A DNA stretch of 32,079 nucleotides from Gammaproteobacteria bacterium. Its GTDB lineage: Bacteria; Pseudomonadota; Gammaproteobacteria; Xanthomonadales; SZUA-36. Position 1 is the first letter of the stretch, and every line of letters begins with the position of its first letter. Made by a program: the position numbers and the translations under genes. The notes below the pieces were generated by a model. The model did no database searches, had not been told where the DNA came from, and was given only the letters and a program-made list of their open reading frames with translations. This document shows, piece by piece, positions 15,258-23,793 of the stretch. The stretch is taken from assembly GCA_030426265.1 (NCBI GenBank), contig JAUHYP010000035.1, forward strand, positions 1 to 32,079, written 5' to 3'.

Positions 15258-16355
15258 CTAGCGAAGCTCGTCCTTGTCCGCCTGGGTGAACGGCTTCAGT
15301 TGCTCGAACTCGCCGGCCCGCACCTTGTTGACCCAGTCCGGATTGGCCAGCAGTGCCCGGCCGATGGCGATCAGGTCGAATTCGTCGTTTTCCATGCGTT
15401 CCAGCAGGTCGTCGATGTTCGCGACGCCCGCGTCCGCGCCCTTCATTGATGAGATGAACTCCGCGTCGAGTCCGACGCTGCCGACGCTGATGGTGGGCTT
15501 GCCGGTGATTTCCCGGGTCCAGCCGGCGAGGTTCAGCGAGGAACCCTCGAACTCCGGTTCCCAGAACCGGCGCTGGCTGCAATGGAAGATGTCCACGCCC
15601 GCGTCGCTCAGGGGCTGCAGGAACTCGGCCATCTCGTCCGGGTTGTCGACCAGCCTGGCGTGGTAGTCCTGTTGCTTCCACTGCGACCAGCGCAGGACCA
15701 GCGGGAAATCCTCGCCGCAGCGCTGGCGAATGGCCCTGACGATCTCCACGCAGAACTCGGTGCGCGCGGCGATGCTGCCGGCGTATTGGTCGTCCCGGTG
15801 GTTGGTCTCTTTCCAGAAGAACTGGTCGATGAGGTAGCTGTGGGCGCCGTGCAGTTCCACCCCGTCGAAGCCCAGCCGCTGGGCATCGAAGGCGCCCTGC
15901 GCGTAGATGCCCACGACCTCGTCGATCTCCTCCAGCGACATCGGGTCCAGGACGCTGCCGTCGCGGGCGCCCAGGCCCGATGGAGAGATGGACGGAAGAT
16001 CGGGGTGGGGGCCCTTGCCGGGCGGCCGGATGGCGCCCAGGTGCCACAGTTGCGGCATCATCTTGCCGCCGGCGGCATGGACGGCGTCGACGACGTTCTT
16101 CCAGCCCGCCAGGGCCTCCTCGCCGAAGAATGACGGGTAGTTGCTGTTATCGCTGCCGGCCGGGTGGTCGATGATCGTGCCTTCGGAAATGATCAGGCCC
16201 ACTCCGCCTTCGGCGCGTTTGCGGTAGTAGTCCGCCACGTTCTGGCCGGGGATTCCGTTGGGACTGAAGCCCCGGGTCATCGGCGCCATCACCGTGCGGT
16301 TCGGCAGGCTCAGGCTGCCGCAATGGAAGGGCGCGAAGAGTGCGTCGATGCTCAT
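15258..16355 (-). CDS. NADH:flavin oxidoreductase, old yellow enzyme family
   Basis: 365 residues from the ATG at 16355. The frame runs 16 residues further, but MSIDALFAPF is the usual family N-terminus. It is an FMN TIM-barrel: LPNRTVMAPMTR near the start, the ligand-binding pair His169 and His172 in HGAHSYLIDQFFW, then NHRDDQYAGS and GSVG, with IAIGRALLANPDWVNK at the end binding the FMN phosphate. No iron-sulfur C-terminal domain is present, so it is a simple OYE ene-reductase rather than a 2,4-dienoyl-CoA reductase. It lies upstream of, and in the same direction as, the OsmC/FMO/CMD operon, but 316 bases away. Together they suggest handling of electrophilic or oxidised organics. Confidence 0.9.
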   Translation of the reverse strand: MSIDALFAPFHCGSLSLPNRTVMAPMTRGFSPNGIPGQNVADYYRKRAEGGVGLIISEGTIIDHPAGSDNSNYPSFFGEEALAGWKNVVDAVHAAGGKMMPQLWHLGAIRPPGKGPHPDLPSISPSGLGARDGSVLDPMSLEEIDEVVGIYAQGAFDAQRLGFDGVELHGAHSYLIDQFFWKETNHRDDQYAGSIAARTEFCVEIVRAIRQRCGEDFPLVLRWSQWKQQDYHARLVDNPDEMAEFLQPLSDAGVDIFHCSQRRFWEPEFEGSSLNLAGWTREITGKPTISVGSVGLDAEFISSMKGADAGVANIDDLLERMENDEFDLIAIGRALLANPDWVNKVRAGEFEQLKPFTQADKDELR

Positions 16356-16490
16356 GGGCGAATCCCGCAAAAGCGGACGATGATAGCAGCATCGCTGCCC
16401 CACGCGTTCCTGGCTTGCCGTGGTCCAGCCCGAGGGTGTTGTCGCCGCCTTGCGCTAGACTGAGCCAACGACCCCGATTCCGGAACGCGC

Positions 16491-17003
16491 ATGATGCCCA
16501 GTGCCAATTTCCATGGTGTTCTCCCGCTGCTCGCGGCAGCCGGTTTTCTCGCCACGATCACGGTCCCTGCAGCGGCGGATGACGGCCCCGGCGCTCCGTC
16601 GTCGCCTTCAAAACCCACACTGGTCATCGACGGCCTGGAATGGGCTGCCGGCACGAATGGCGCGGACATTCCCTGGCCGGCCGCGGTGGAGTATTGCGAC
16701 ACGCTGGAGCTGGCCGGCCACGATGACTGGCGCTTGCCGATGCTGGCGGAACTGGAAGGCCTGCACGAGGCGGACGCGCCGGGCGGGGAGGGCATCCGCG
16801 CTCCCTTCACGATCGGTGGCTGCTGCCTCTGGAGTGGCGAGTCACTGGTGGATCGCCCGGCGGAGGATGGCGATGAAATCGGCGGCGAACCGCGCATGTA
16901 CCACTGGGGCCTGATGTTCGATGGCAAGCTGCCGTACTACGCCGTGCACATTTTCGATGACGGGCGCGCCCTCTGCGTCCGTGACGCGGACCAGGGCCCG
17001 TAA
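16491..17003 (+). CDS. Small exported DUF1566-like protein
   Basis: 170 residues. Residues 1-29 form a signal peptide ending PAAA. The mature part has WPAAVEYCDTLELAGHDDWRLP followed by MLAELEGL, the signature of the DUF1566/Lcl C-terminal-like domain, usually a C-type-lectin-like binding module in exported proteins. Four cysteines in the mature protein (in EYCD, GCCLW and ALCV) could form two disulfides. ATGs at 16491 and 16494 are equally possible. A TAGACT at 16456-16461 may be the -10. Function is unknown, and binding of a surface ligand is an inference from the fold. It converges on the DUF6644-like gene. Confidence 0.72.
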   Translation: MMPSANFHGVLPLLAAAGFLATITVPAAADDGPGAPSSPSKPTLVIDGLEWAAGTNGADIPWPAAVEYCDTLELAGHDDWRLPMLAELEGLHEADAPGGEGIRAPFTIGGCCLWSGESLVDRPAEDGDEIGGEPRMYHWGLMFDGKLPYYAVHIFDDGRALCVRDADQGP

Positions 17004-17017
17004 CCCCGTTCGGTTAC
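17000..17017. terminator. Perfect hairpin between convergent genes
   Basis: GTAACC (17000-17005) pairs with GGTTAC (17012-17017) over a six-base loop and includes the stop codon of the DUF1566-like gene. A second small hairpin GGCC-TTT-GGCC follows at 17022-17032. There is no T-tract on either strand. Confidence 0.4.
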
Positions 17018-17042
17018 CGGCGGCCTTTGGCCCGGGTCCCGC

Positions 17043-17531
17043 CTACCAGTACCCGATCATGCGGCCGCAGGTGACCACTGCGGTCCAGATCAGCAGCGAC
17101 AGGCCGCCGCACACCCGCAGCACCGCCGGGTCTCCGGGTTCCGGAGACTCGCCCCCCGTCATCCGCCGCCACGCGCCCAGGCGCTGGACCACCGCCACGT
17201 TGAGCAGGCCGAACACGATGATGGGGAACTTGGCGTAGATGAACGGGTTGCCGTGGTACTCGGTGGTGTTGAAGGACAGCATCATGACGCCGCTGAGGGC
17301 GGCCAGTACGAAGCCGCCGGCCGCCAGGGGCACCGTGGGCCGGGCGAGGACACGGGCCGGGATGGATGACCACAGGCCGAGCAGGCGCAGGTCCAGCACG
17401 AGAACGGCGCCGTACAGCGTGGCGATCCCGAGAATGTGCCCGAGGTTGAGCAGGCCGTAGGTCCAGATGCCCAGGCCGCGGAGGGTGTCGGCAAAGGCCG
17501 AGCCCTCCAGCCAGGCCATGAACTCGTACAT
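17043..17531 (-). CDS. Four-helix membrane protein, DUF6644-like
   Basis: 162 residues with four predicted membrane helices: about 20-45 (TYGLLNLGHILGIATLYGAVLV), 65-85, 95-115 and 140-160. His residues inside or next to helices (GHIL, EYHG) and the compact four-helix layout resemble small b-type-cytochrome-like or DUF2214/DUF6644 proteins, but heme binding is unproven. It starts nine bases after the stop of the exported DUF6152-like gene, so the two form a pair. Such pairs recur in marine proteobacteria as far as I recall (not searched). No function is established. Confidence 0.65.
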   Translation of the reverse strand: MYEFMAWLEGSAFADTLRGLGIWTYGLLNLGHILGIATLYGAVLVLDLRLLGLWSSIPARVLARPTVPLAAGGFVLAALSGVMMLSFNTTEYHGNPFIYAKFPIIVFGLLNVAVVQRLGAWRRMTGGESPEPGDPAVLRVCGGLSLLIWTAVVTCGRMIGYW

Positions 17532-17540
17532 GGCGCGTGC

Positions 17541-17924
17541 CTATTCGGGCGGGTAGACGTCGAACACCTTGTCACCCCAGACCACGCGTCGCACCTTGGC
17601 TTCGAACACGTCCGGGTCGTCGTTCCGCTCACCGTAGACCGTGACCGTCGCGCCCACGGGAATGATGTCTTCGCGCAGACCCGCCCGGTGCGTCCGCGGT
17701 CCGGGGGCCAGCGTGATGTCCCACAGGTTGCCCTCGTCATCACGCAGCTGCAGGGTGCCGTGCGCGCCGGACAGCTTGACGCCCGTCTCCACGACGCCGG
17801 TCACCTCGATGTCGCCGGCCGTGTTGCCCGACCAGCCGTGGTGCGCGGAAGCCATGCCGGCGTACAGCGACAGGGCGAGGAACAGCATGAAAGCGGTCAG
17901 GGGAACGCGGTTTCTCAGGGCCAT
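17541..17924 (-). CDS. Small periplasmic DUF6152-like protein
   Basis: 127 residues from the ATG at 17924, with TGGAG upstream. A longer frame to 18113 overlaps the creatininase gene and has no signal. Residues 1-25 are a signal peptide (FMLFLALSLYAGMASA), and the mature protein begins HHGWSG, the hallmark of the family labelled DUF6152. The rest is a small beta-rich domain (VTGVVETGVKLSG..LQLRDDEGNLWDITL..VGATVTVYGE) with an OB-fold look. The His-His at the mature N-terminus could bind copper or another metal, but that is a guess. It is paired with the DUF6644-like membrane protein downstream. Confidence 0.7.
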   Translation of the reverse strand: MALRNRVPLTAFMLFLALSLYAGMASAHHGWSGNTAGDIEVTGVVETGVKLSGAHGTLQLRDDEGNLWDITLAPGPRTHRAGLREDIIPVGATVTVYGERNDDPDVFEAKVRRVVWGDKVFDVYPPE

Positions 17925-17964
17925 GGATTCGGCTCCAGGACAGGGATTTTGACTATAGCAGGAA

Positions 17965-18702
17965 TCATCGGGGGGCCTGGAAACGCCCCCAGACCTCCAT
18001 CGCGTCCTCCAGTCCGGCCTGGTACAGGCGCGCCCCGTGTTCCGCTGACGCCAGTTGCGGTTCTGAACCGATGCGCCCGTCGGCGAAGCGCTTCCGATAG
18101 TCATCGGCGTCACGGATCGGCCCCCGGGGCGCCCGCTCAGGCGTCATGGGCGCCTGGCGCGCCGCTTCCGGGTAGGCATCCCAGGTGAGGGAAATCTCCG
18201 AAGGCGTCGCGTGCGAGCCTTCGGCGTCGCCGTAGAGTTCTTTCGACAGGGCGCCCACCCGGGGCCCCATGAACCAGTTGAACAGTTCCAGGACCACGCT
18301 GGATTCACCGCCCCCGAGGCTGACGTCGGCATAGAGGTCGGCGAAGGCCGCCTGCACCGTGGCGATGTTTCCGCCGTGGCCATTGAGAAACAGGAAGCGC
18401 CGGAATCCCTGGCTGGCCAGCGAAGTCACGACATCGCGGATCACGGCCATCAGCGTGGTCGGCCGCAGCGTGATGGATCCCGGGAAGCGCAGGTGATGCT
18501 GCGCCATGCCGATGCTCAGCGTCGGGGCCACCAGCACCCCCTGTTCGGCCATGCCGCCGGCAATGTGTTCCGGGCAGATCGCATCCGTCCCGATCAGGCC
18601 CGTCGGGCCGTGCTGCTCGGTCGAACCGATCGGAATCAGCACCGCGTCGCAACGCTCGAGGTAGTCGCGGATGTCGGGCCAGGTGGCGAGTTGGAGTTTC
18701 AT
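17965..18702 (-). CDS. Creatininase family amidohydrolase
   Basis: 245 residues. The metal site of the creatininase/MftE family is complete: STEQHGP with Glu29 and His31, Asp40 in GTDA, His109 in LNGHGGN, and Glu161 in AEGSHATPSE. The family hydrolyses amide bonds of small molecules: creatinine, FAPy in archaeal riboflavin synthesis, and the mycofactocin precursor tail (MftE). There is no sign here of a mycofactocin cluster or riboflavin genes, so the substrate is open. The ATG directly follows the stop of the cysteine protease (TGAATG, no gap), so translation is probably coupled. Confidence 0.88.
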   Translation of the reverse strand: MKLQLATWPDIRDYLERCDAVLIPIGSTEQHGPTGLIGTDAICPEHIAGGMAEQGVLVAPTLSIGMAQHHLRFPGSITLRPTTLMAVIRDVVTSLASQGFRRFLFLNGHGGNIATVQAAFADLYADVSLGGGESSVVLELFNWFMGPRVGALSKELYGDAEGSHATPSEISLTWDAYPEAARQAPMTPERAPRGPIRDADDYRKRFADGRIGSEPQLASAEHGARLYQAGLEDAMEVWGRFQAPR

Positions 18703-19443
18703 TCAGCTCCCTTGCTGTTTCGGGGCCTGGAGTACGCGGTTGATCGATCCGCCCCGGGGGTGGGCCAGCACGGGCAGGGCGAAGGACGGACCGATCAGAT
18801 CCGCCTGGAGGCTCGTGATCACGCCGTTGAGCCATTCGATGCTGACCGGAAGCCAGCTCATTGCGGCCGGGTCGTGGATGTAGGCCTCGTTGCCACCGAC
18901 CCCCACGATCACGAAGGCGTGGCCGTAGCTCCCGTTTTCGCTCCGGAGGGTTGAGAACTGCACGATCGGGCCATGGGCCCGCAGCATGGACTCGAGGCTC
19001 GAAACGGTCCACCGCCTGGGGGCGACCACTGACGAGTACCGGGTGATCTCCCTCAGCGACGGGCTGATGGTGTGCTGGAAGCCGCTGCCGACGATGCGCT
19101 GGTCGATGCGCGACAACAGCCTGGAGTCGTTGGGCCTCCCCACCCCCCGAAGCACCCCCCGGGTGGGGTCGAACAGGCTTTCCAGTTGTGAGCTGTCGAT
19201 CATGATGGACAGCGGCGGCACCCCGGTCTGGTACCACTCGCCGGGGCGCGGCAGGGTGAGGGTCCGGCGGGCGCGGTCCGTGAGGACGCTGCTGGGCCGT
19301 CGATCCCCGAATGCCGGAGAGTAGGAACTGGGGTTGCCTGGTGCCGAGCCGCCGGCATAGCGGAGCGTCATCCGGATCGCAGCCCACCAGCAACTCATGG
19401 GAGAGTCCTGCGATTGGTAGGGTACGTCCAGGTAGAGGGCCAT
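18703..19443 (-). CDS. Papain-like cysteine protease without signal peptide
   Basis: 246 residues from the ATG at 19443. The N-terminal DVPYQSQDSPMSCWWAA with Cys18 is the papain-like (C39/C70, AvrRpt2-like) nucleophile motif, and SYGHAFVIVG supplies His175 and YIHDP Asp191, giving a full Cys-His-Asp triad. Most relatives are exported or injected peptidases, yet this one has no signal peptide or leader. Frames further upstream to 19677 run into the divergent gene. A minus-strand TATACT 28 bases before 19443 supports this start. The stop abuts the creatininase ATG. The pairing could mean stepwise breakdown of a peptide or amide, but the native substrate is unknown. Confidence 0.8.
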   Translation of the reverse strand: MALYLDVPYQSQDSPMSCWWAAIRMTLRYAGGSAPGNPSSYSPAFGDRRPSSVLTDRARRTLTLPRPGEWYQTGVPPLSIMIDSSQLESLFDPTRGVLRGVGRPNDSRLLSRIDQRIVGSGFQHTISPSLREITRYSSVVAPRRWTVSSLESMLRAHGPIVQFSTLRSENGSYGHAFVIVGVGGNEAYIHDPAAMSWLPVSIEWLNGVITSLQADLIGPSFALPVLAHPRGGSINRVLQAPKQQGS

Positions 19444-19470
19444 GGTCGGTCGATTCGCTGCCGTCTGAAC

Positions 19471-19476
19471 AGTATA
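19471..19476 (-). promoter_or_regulatory. -10 element of the protease/creatininase pair
   Basis: TATACT on the minus strand (5 of 6 to consensus) lies 28 bases before the protease ATG. No clear -35 is present. Confidence 0.4.
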
Positions 19477-19564
19477 GGCCAGCCTCACCGTGCCTTCCGG
19501 CGGGCTTCCAGGCGCCGATGAATTCGGTAGCATGTGGCCTTCAGCCTCACCGGAAATTCGCGCC

Positions 19565-20200
19565 ATGACTTCGCAAGCCAATACCCGCCTGGGCCGCCAC
19601 CCGGAGCGGGGCGGGCAGGACTTCGAAACCGCCTGCGCCATCATCGATGCGGCGCACGTTTGCCACGTGGGTTTCACCCTGGACGCGCAGCCCTACGTGA
19701 TCCCCATGGCCTGCGCGCGACTGGAGCAGGAACTGCTGCTGCACGGTTCCGTGGTCTCGCGCCTGATGAAGGAGGCAAGCCAGGGGCTGCCGATCTGCGC
19801 CACCGTGACGCACCTCGACGGGCTCGTGCTGGCGCGCTCGGCCTTCCATTCGTCCATGAACTACCGCTCCGTCATGGTGTTCGGCACGGCACGGCTGGTC
19901 ACGGACGCCTCGGAGAAGGCCCGCGGGCTCGACGCCCTCGTCGATCATCTCCTGCCGGGGCGGACGGCCGAAGTGCGCCCCAGCACGCGCAAGGAACTGA
20001 ACGCGACCACCTTGCTGGCCCTGCCCATCGAGGTGTTCACCACCAAGATGCGGACGGGCCCGCCGGATGAACCCAGCGCCGACGTCGACGACCCGGTCTG
20101 GGCCGGCGTCATTCCCCTGAGTGTCGAGGCCGGTGCGCCGCTGGATGCGCCGAACCTGGCAGCCGGAATCCCGTTTCCCGAGCGCCTGAAGGCCCTGTAG
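19565..20200 (+). CDS. Pyridoxamine 5'-phosphate oxidase-like FMN-binding protein
   Basis: 211 residues from the ATG at 19565. The split-barrel flavin fold of the PNPOx-like/NimA group is seen in AAHVCHVGFTLDAQPYVIPM, LLLHGSVVSRLMK, and ATVTHLDGLVLARSAFHSS followed by NYRSVMVFGTARLV. Members bind FMN, F420 or heme and reduce small molecules such as nitroimidazoles or biliverdin. The HxSxxSR-like segment and the His-Ser-Ser-Met-Asn-Tyr-Arg stretch are typical of the Pyridox_ox_2 subgroup. It diverges from the cysteine protease by 121 bases, is alone on its strand, and precedes the M28 peptidase by 90 bases. The substrate is unknown. Confidence 0.85.
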   Translation: MTSQANTRLGRHPERGGQDFETACAIIDAAHVCHVGFTLDAQPYVIPMACARLEQELLLHGSVVSRLMKEASQGLPICATVTHLDGLVLARSAFHSSMNYRSVMVFGTARLVTDASEKARGLDALVDHLLPGRTAEVRPSTRKELNATTLLALPIEVFTTKMRTGPPDEPSADVDDPVWAGVIPLSVEAGAPLDAPNLAAGIPFPERLKAL

Positions 20201-20290
20201 CGCACCAGGGCCGCGACGCGCGCCAGACTTCACCCGTCCGCGCCAAGCCGTTAGACTGCCGGGCTTTGCCTTGTCCCGGTCCTGTTGCCC

Positions 20291-21733
20291 ATGTCGTTCC
20301 AGATCTCCTTTCCCGGCCTGCTCCTCTCGGCCGCTGCCCTCCTGCTCACCGGTCCCGTAGCGGCCGAGGGTCCGCACCGATTCGATGAGCGAACGCTGGA
20401 AACGGTTCGCGGCCTGTCCGAAAAGGCCCTCGAGAGCGACCTGGCCTACGAGATCACGCGCAGCCTGACCACCGAGGTCGGCCCGCGCCTCGCGGGCACC
20501 GCCCAGGAGGCGCGCGCGCGCGAGTGGGCCGTGGCCAAGCTGACGGACCTCGGCTTCGAGAACGTGCGGGTCGAGTCCTTCGACGTCGACCTGTGGACCC
20601 GCGGACCGTCGGTGTTCGAGGAAGTGGCCATCGTGGCGCCCTTTCCCCAGCCGCTGTACGCATCGTCCCTGGGCGGCGCCGCGGCGACACCCGGCGAAGG
20701 CATCGAGGCCGAGGTGGTGTTCTTCTCCAGCTTCGACGAACTGCTGGCCTTCGATGACGCCGACGACGCCCTCGAGGGCAAGCTGGTGTTCATCAACGAC
20801 CGGATGGTGGCCTCGCGCACCGGAGAAGGCTACGGCTGGGCCAACCGCAAGCGCTCGCGGGCCTGGATCCACGCCGAGGACCGCGGGGCGGTGGGGGTCC
20901 TGATCCGCTCCGTGGGCACCAGCTCACACCGATTCGCGCACACGGGCATGATGAGCCGGCTCGAGGAGCGCAAGGCGATCATTCCTGCGCTGGCGGTATC
21001 GGCGCCGGACGCCGACCAGGTAGAGCGCATCGTGGCGAGCGGTGAGACCGTGCGCATTCGCCTGCAGACCTCGGCGGGCTGGCGTGGTCCGGTCGACAGC
21101 GGCAACGTCATCGCCGAAGTCGTCGGCTCCGAGGCGCCCGAAGAGATCGTCATCATCGGCGCGCACCTCGACAGCTGGGACAACGGTACCGGCGCGCTGG
21201 ATGACGGTGCAGGGGTTGGCATCGTGACCGCCGCAGCCAAACTAATCATGGACGAAGGCCGCCGCCCGCGGCGCACCATCCGCGTCGTGTTGTTCGGCGC
21301 CGAAGAGGTGGGCCTCATCGGCGCCCGCGCCTACGCCCAGGCGCGCGTCGACGACGGCACACTGGCCAATCACGTGATCGGTTCGGAGAGCGACTTCGGC
21401 GCCCGCGAAGTCTGGCAACTCGGTTCGAACGTCGCCGAGCACGCGCTCCCATATTTCGACGCGATGCACGTGCAGATGCAGCACCTGGGGATCACCCGTG
21501 GTCCCAACGAGGGAGGCGGCGGGCCGGACATGATGCCCCTGCAGCTTCAGGGCATGCCCGTGGCCCGGCTCAACCAGAACGGCGAAGACTACTTCGAATA
21601 CCACCACACGCCGAATGACACCTTCGACAAGATCGTGCCGGAGGAAATGGCCCAGAACGTCGCCGCATGGGCCATGTTCACCTGGTTCCTCGCCGACACG
21701 GAGCTGAGCTTCCGCGCGACCGTCGCGGAGTAG
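20291..21733 (+). CDS. Exported M28 family zinc aminopeptidase/carboxypeptidase
   Basis: 480 residues from the ATG at 20291; a TTG two codons earlier is less likely. Signal peptide 1-24 (LLLSAAALLLTGPVAA). A PA-type insert lies at about 100-250. The M28 di-zinc site is complete: His292 and Asp294 in GAHLDSW, bridging Asp304/305 in GALDDGAG, catalytic Glu338 with Glu339 in FGAEEVG, Asp368 in SESDFG, and His438/439 in EYHHTP. The closest named relatives are plasma glutamate carboxypeptidase/carboxypeptidase Q and bacterial Lap-type aminopeptidases. It likely releases amino acids from peptides in the periplasm or outside the cell. It converges on the PQQ dehydrogenase, with a hairpin in the 37-base gap. 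Confidence 0.9.
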   Translation: MSFQISFPGLLLSAAALLLTGPVAAEGPHRFDERTLETVRGLSEKALESDLAYEITRSLTTEVGPRLAGTAQEARAREWAVAKLTDLGFENVRVESFDVDLWTRGPSVFEEVAIVAPFPQPLYASSLGGAAATPGEGIEAEVVFFSSFDELLAFDDADDALEGKLVFINDRMVASRTGEGYGWANRKRSRAWIHAEDRGAVGVLIRSVGTSSHRFAHTGMMSRLEERKAIIPALAVSAPDADQVERIVASGETVRIRLQTSAGWRGPVDSGNVIAEVVGSEAPEEIVIIGAHLDSWDNGTGALDDGAGVGIVTAAAKLIMDEGRRPRRTIRVVLFGAEEVGLIGARAYAQARVDDGTLANHVIGSESDFGAREVWQLGSNVAEHALPYFDAMHVQMQHLGITRGPNEGGGGPDMMPLQLQGMPVARLNQNGEDYFEYHHTPNDTFDKIVPEEMAQNVAAWAMFTWFLADTELSFRATVAE

Positions 21734-21752
21734 CGCGAGCCGGCGTCAGGCG

Positions 21753-21767
21753 CCTGGCCGCGCCAGG
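21753..21767. terminator. Perfect hairpin between M28 peptidase and PQQ dehydrogenase
   Basis: CCTGGC (21753-21758) pairs with GCCAGG (21762-21767) over a three-base loop, in the gap between two convergent stops. It lacks a T-tract on both strands, but its position suits a bidirectional terminator. Confidence 0.45.
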
Positions 21768-21770
21768 GAT

Positions 21771-23777
21771 TCAGCCCCCGGGCAAGGCAAACGCCACGAT
21801 TTCATCCCCCAGCCGCGTTCCTGCGCGGGCGTGTCCGCCTGCGTAGATGACGACGTACTGGCGCCCCTCCCATTCATAGGTCATCGGCGTCGCCTGACCG
21901 CCGGCCGGCAGGCGGCCGCGCCACAATTCCTCGCCCGTCGCCACGTCGAAGGCGCGCAGGTAGTCGTCCATGGCCGCCCCGATGAACATCAGGCCGGAGG
22001 CCGTGACGATGGGCCCGCCGAAGTTCGGCGTACCGAGTTTGACGGCCGGTCCGCCGAGGTCTTCGGTGGTGCCGAGGGTCTTGCGCCAAACGATGTCGCC
22101 GCTGGCCAGGTCGATGCCCGCGATGACGCCCCAGGGCGGGGGATTGCAGGGCAGCCCCAGGGGCGACATCAGGGTCTCTCGCTTCATGCCGTAGGGGGCG
22201 CCGGTCTGCGGCGAGACTTCCTGGTCGTGGAACACTTCCCGGACGCGCTCGAATTCGCCTTCGGGAATCAGCTGGATGTGGTGGACCAGGCTGCTCATGT
22301 TCACGACCAGCAGATTGCGCGAGGGGTCGAAGGCCGCGCTGCCCCAGTTCGCGCCGCCGCCGGTGAAAGGGTTGAGCAGGGTGCCCTGCTCGGTGGGGGG
22401 CGTGAACAGTCCTTCGGCGACGGCGCCCTCAACGAGCTTGCGACAGGCGCGCCTGTCGAACCAGGTGATGCCGAACGCATCGCCCGGATCGAAGCGGTCG
22501 GGGACGACCTGGGGCGTGGCCGCGGGGTAGGGCTGGGTGGGGGAGAGCCGTTCGCCGGCCGCCCCGCCCTGGGGGACGGGCCGCTCTTCCACCGGCAGGA
22601 AGGGATCGCCCGTGTCCCGGTCGAGCACGAAGACCATCCCCGTCTTGGTGACCTGCGCCACTACGTCGTGCCGTTGACCGTCCCGAACCACGGAGTAGAG
22701 CCCGGGCTGTGAGGCCAGGTCATAGTCCCATACGTCGTGGTGAACGGTCTGGAAACCCCACACCAGGGCGCCGGTCGCGGCATCGAGGGTGACCACCGAA
22801 TTGGCATGGCGGTTGTCCCCGGGACGGAGTCCACCAAAGAAATCCGGACTCGGGCTGGAGGTCGGCAGGAACACCCAGCCGCGTTCCTCGTCCACGGACA
22901 GGGGCGCCCAGACGTTGGCGTGCCCTTCGACGGGCGACTGGGACCCTTCCCAGCTGCCCGCCGCCGGATCGTCGGCGCTGCGTGGAATCGGGTCGAAGTC
23001 CCAGCGGGGTTCGCCGGTTCGCACGTCGAAGGCGCGAACCGTACCCGAAGGCGCCGCGACGCGCGCGTTGTCGCTGATGGCCGAGCCCACGATCACGGTG
23101 TTGCCGACGATGACCGGCGGCGACGTGACCTGGAACTCTCCGGGCCACAGCAATTGCATGCCGGGATCGATGCGTACCTCACCGCCATCGCCGAAGCCGG
23201 CGCATGGGGCGCCTGTTGCCGCATCGATCGCCACCAGCCGTGCGTCATTGGTGCCCATGAACAGACGATGCGCGCAGGCGCCGGGCCCGTCCGGATCCCG
23301 CCACTGGGCGAGGCCGCGGCAGACATACTGGTTGGCGGGCCGCTGCTCGAGGTCGATCTCCGGATCGAATCGCCAGCGCTCCGCCCCCGTGCCCGGGTCG
23401 ATGGCGATCACCTCGTTGAAGGGCGTGCAGAAGACCAGCTGGTCGCCGGCGAGGATGGGCGTGCCTTCGCTTGCCGTGCGGTGCATCAGGCCGCCGCGCG
23501 ACGCCAGGTCGCCCGTGCTGTAGCGCCAGGCGACGGACAGGCCGTCGACGTTGTCCGGCGTGATCTCGTCTGCCGCGCTGTAGCGGTGGCCCCGGGCATC
23601 GCCGCCGTAGTGGCTCCAGCCGCGGCCTGTCTCCGGGTCGGGTTCCGCCACGACGTTTGCCGTGCCGTCGATATCGAGCGAATCGGCGCCACCCATCACC
23701 CAGATCATCGAGCCGCCCAGCAGCGGCAGGCTGAGCAGGATGATGAGCACCAGGGCGATGATGAGCAGCCGCTTCAT
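21771..23777 (-). CDS. Membrane-anchored PQQ-dependent dehydrogenase
   Basis: 668 residues. One N-terminal membrane helix (about 3-28) anchors an eight-bladed quinoprotein propeller. Characteristic segments: WSHYGGDARGHRYSAADEIT at the entry, blade motifs such as GTGAERWRF, HHDVWDYDLASQPGLY, and GGGANWGSAAFDP, then TPNFGGPIVTASGLMFIGAA, ending AGGHARAGTRLGDEIVAFAL. This fits membrane glucose/quinate-type quinoproteins, which oxidise sugars or alcohols in the periplasm and pass electrons to ubiquinone. No adjacent-Cys disulfide of methanol-dehydrogenase type and no heme c motif CxxCH was found. PQQ biosynthesis genes are absent from the window, so the cofactor comes from elsewhere. It follows the MgtC-like gene by 16 bases, with AAGGATT in the gap, and is probably co-transcribed. 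Confidence 0.9.
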   Translation of the reverse strand: MKRLLIIALVLIILLSLPLLGGSMIWVMGGADSLDIDGTANVVAEPDPETGRGWSHYGGDARGHRYSAADEITPDNVDGLSVAWRYSTGDLASRGGLMHRTASEGTPILAGDQLVFCTPFNEVIAIDPGTGAERWRFDPEIDLEQRPANQYVCRGLAQWRDPDGPGACAHRLFMGTNDARLVAIDAATGAPCAGFGDGGEVRIDPGMQLLWPGEFQVTSPPVIVGNTVIVGSAISDNARVAAPSGTVRAFDVRTGEPRWDFDPIPRSADDPAAGSWEGSQSPVEGHANVWAPLSVDEERGWVFLPTSSPSPDFFGGLRPGDNRHANSVVTLDAATGALVWGFQTVHHDVWDYDLASQPGLYSVVRDGQRHDVVAQVTKTGMVFVLDRDTGDPFLPVEERPVPQGGAAGERLSPTQPYPAATPQVVPDRFDPGDAFGITWFDRRACRKLVEGAVAEGLFTPPTEQGTLLNPFTGGGANWGSAAFDPSRNLLVVNMSSLVHHIQLIPEGEFERVREVFHDQEVSPQTGAPYGMKRETLMSPLGLPCNPPPWGVIAGIDLASGDIVWRKTLGTTEDLGGPAVKLGTPNFGGPIVTASGLMFIGAAMDDYLRAFDVATGEELWRGRLPAGGQATPMTYEWEGRQYVVIYAGGHARAGTRLGDEIVAFALPGG

Positions 23778-23793
23778 GGGATCGGCAAATCCT

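Noticed and set aside
19547-20872. 441-residue minus frame opposite the PNPOx and M28 genes
   Set aside because: It crosses two well-supported genes and their intergenic gap, has no motif or ribosome site, and is compositionally typical of antisense frames in GC-rich DNA.
21831-22712. 293-residue plus frame opposite the PQQ dehydrogenase
   Set aside because: Shadow of a strongly motif-supported gene, with no family features of its own.
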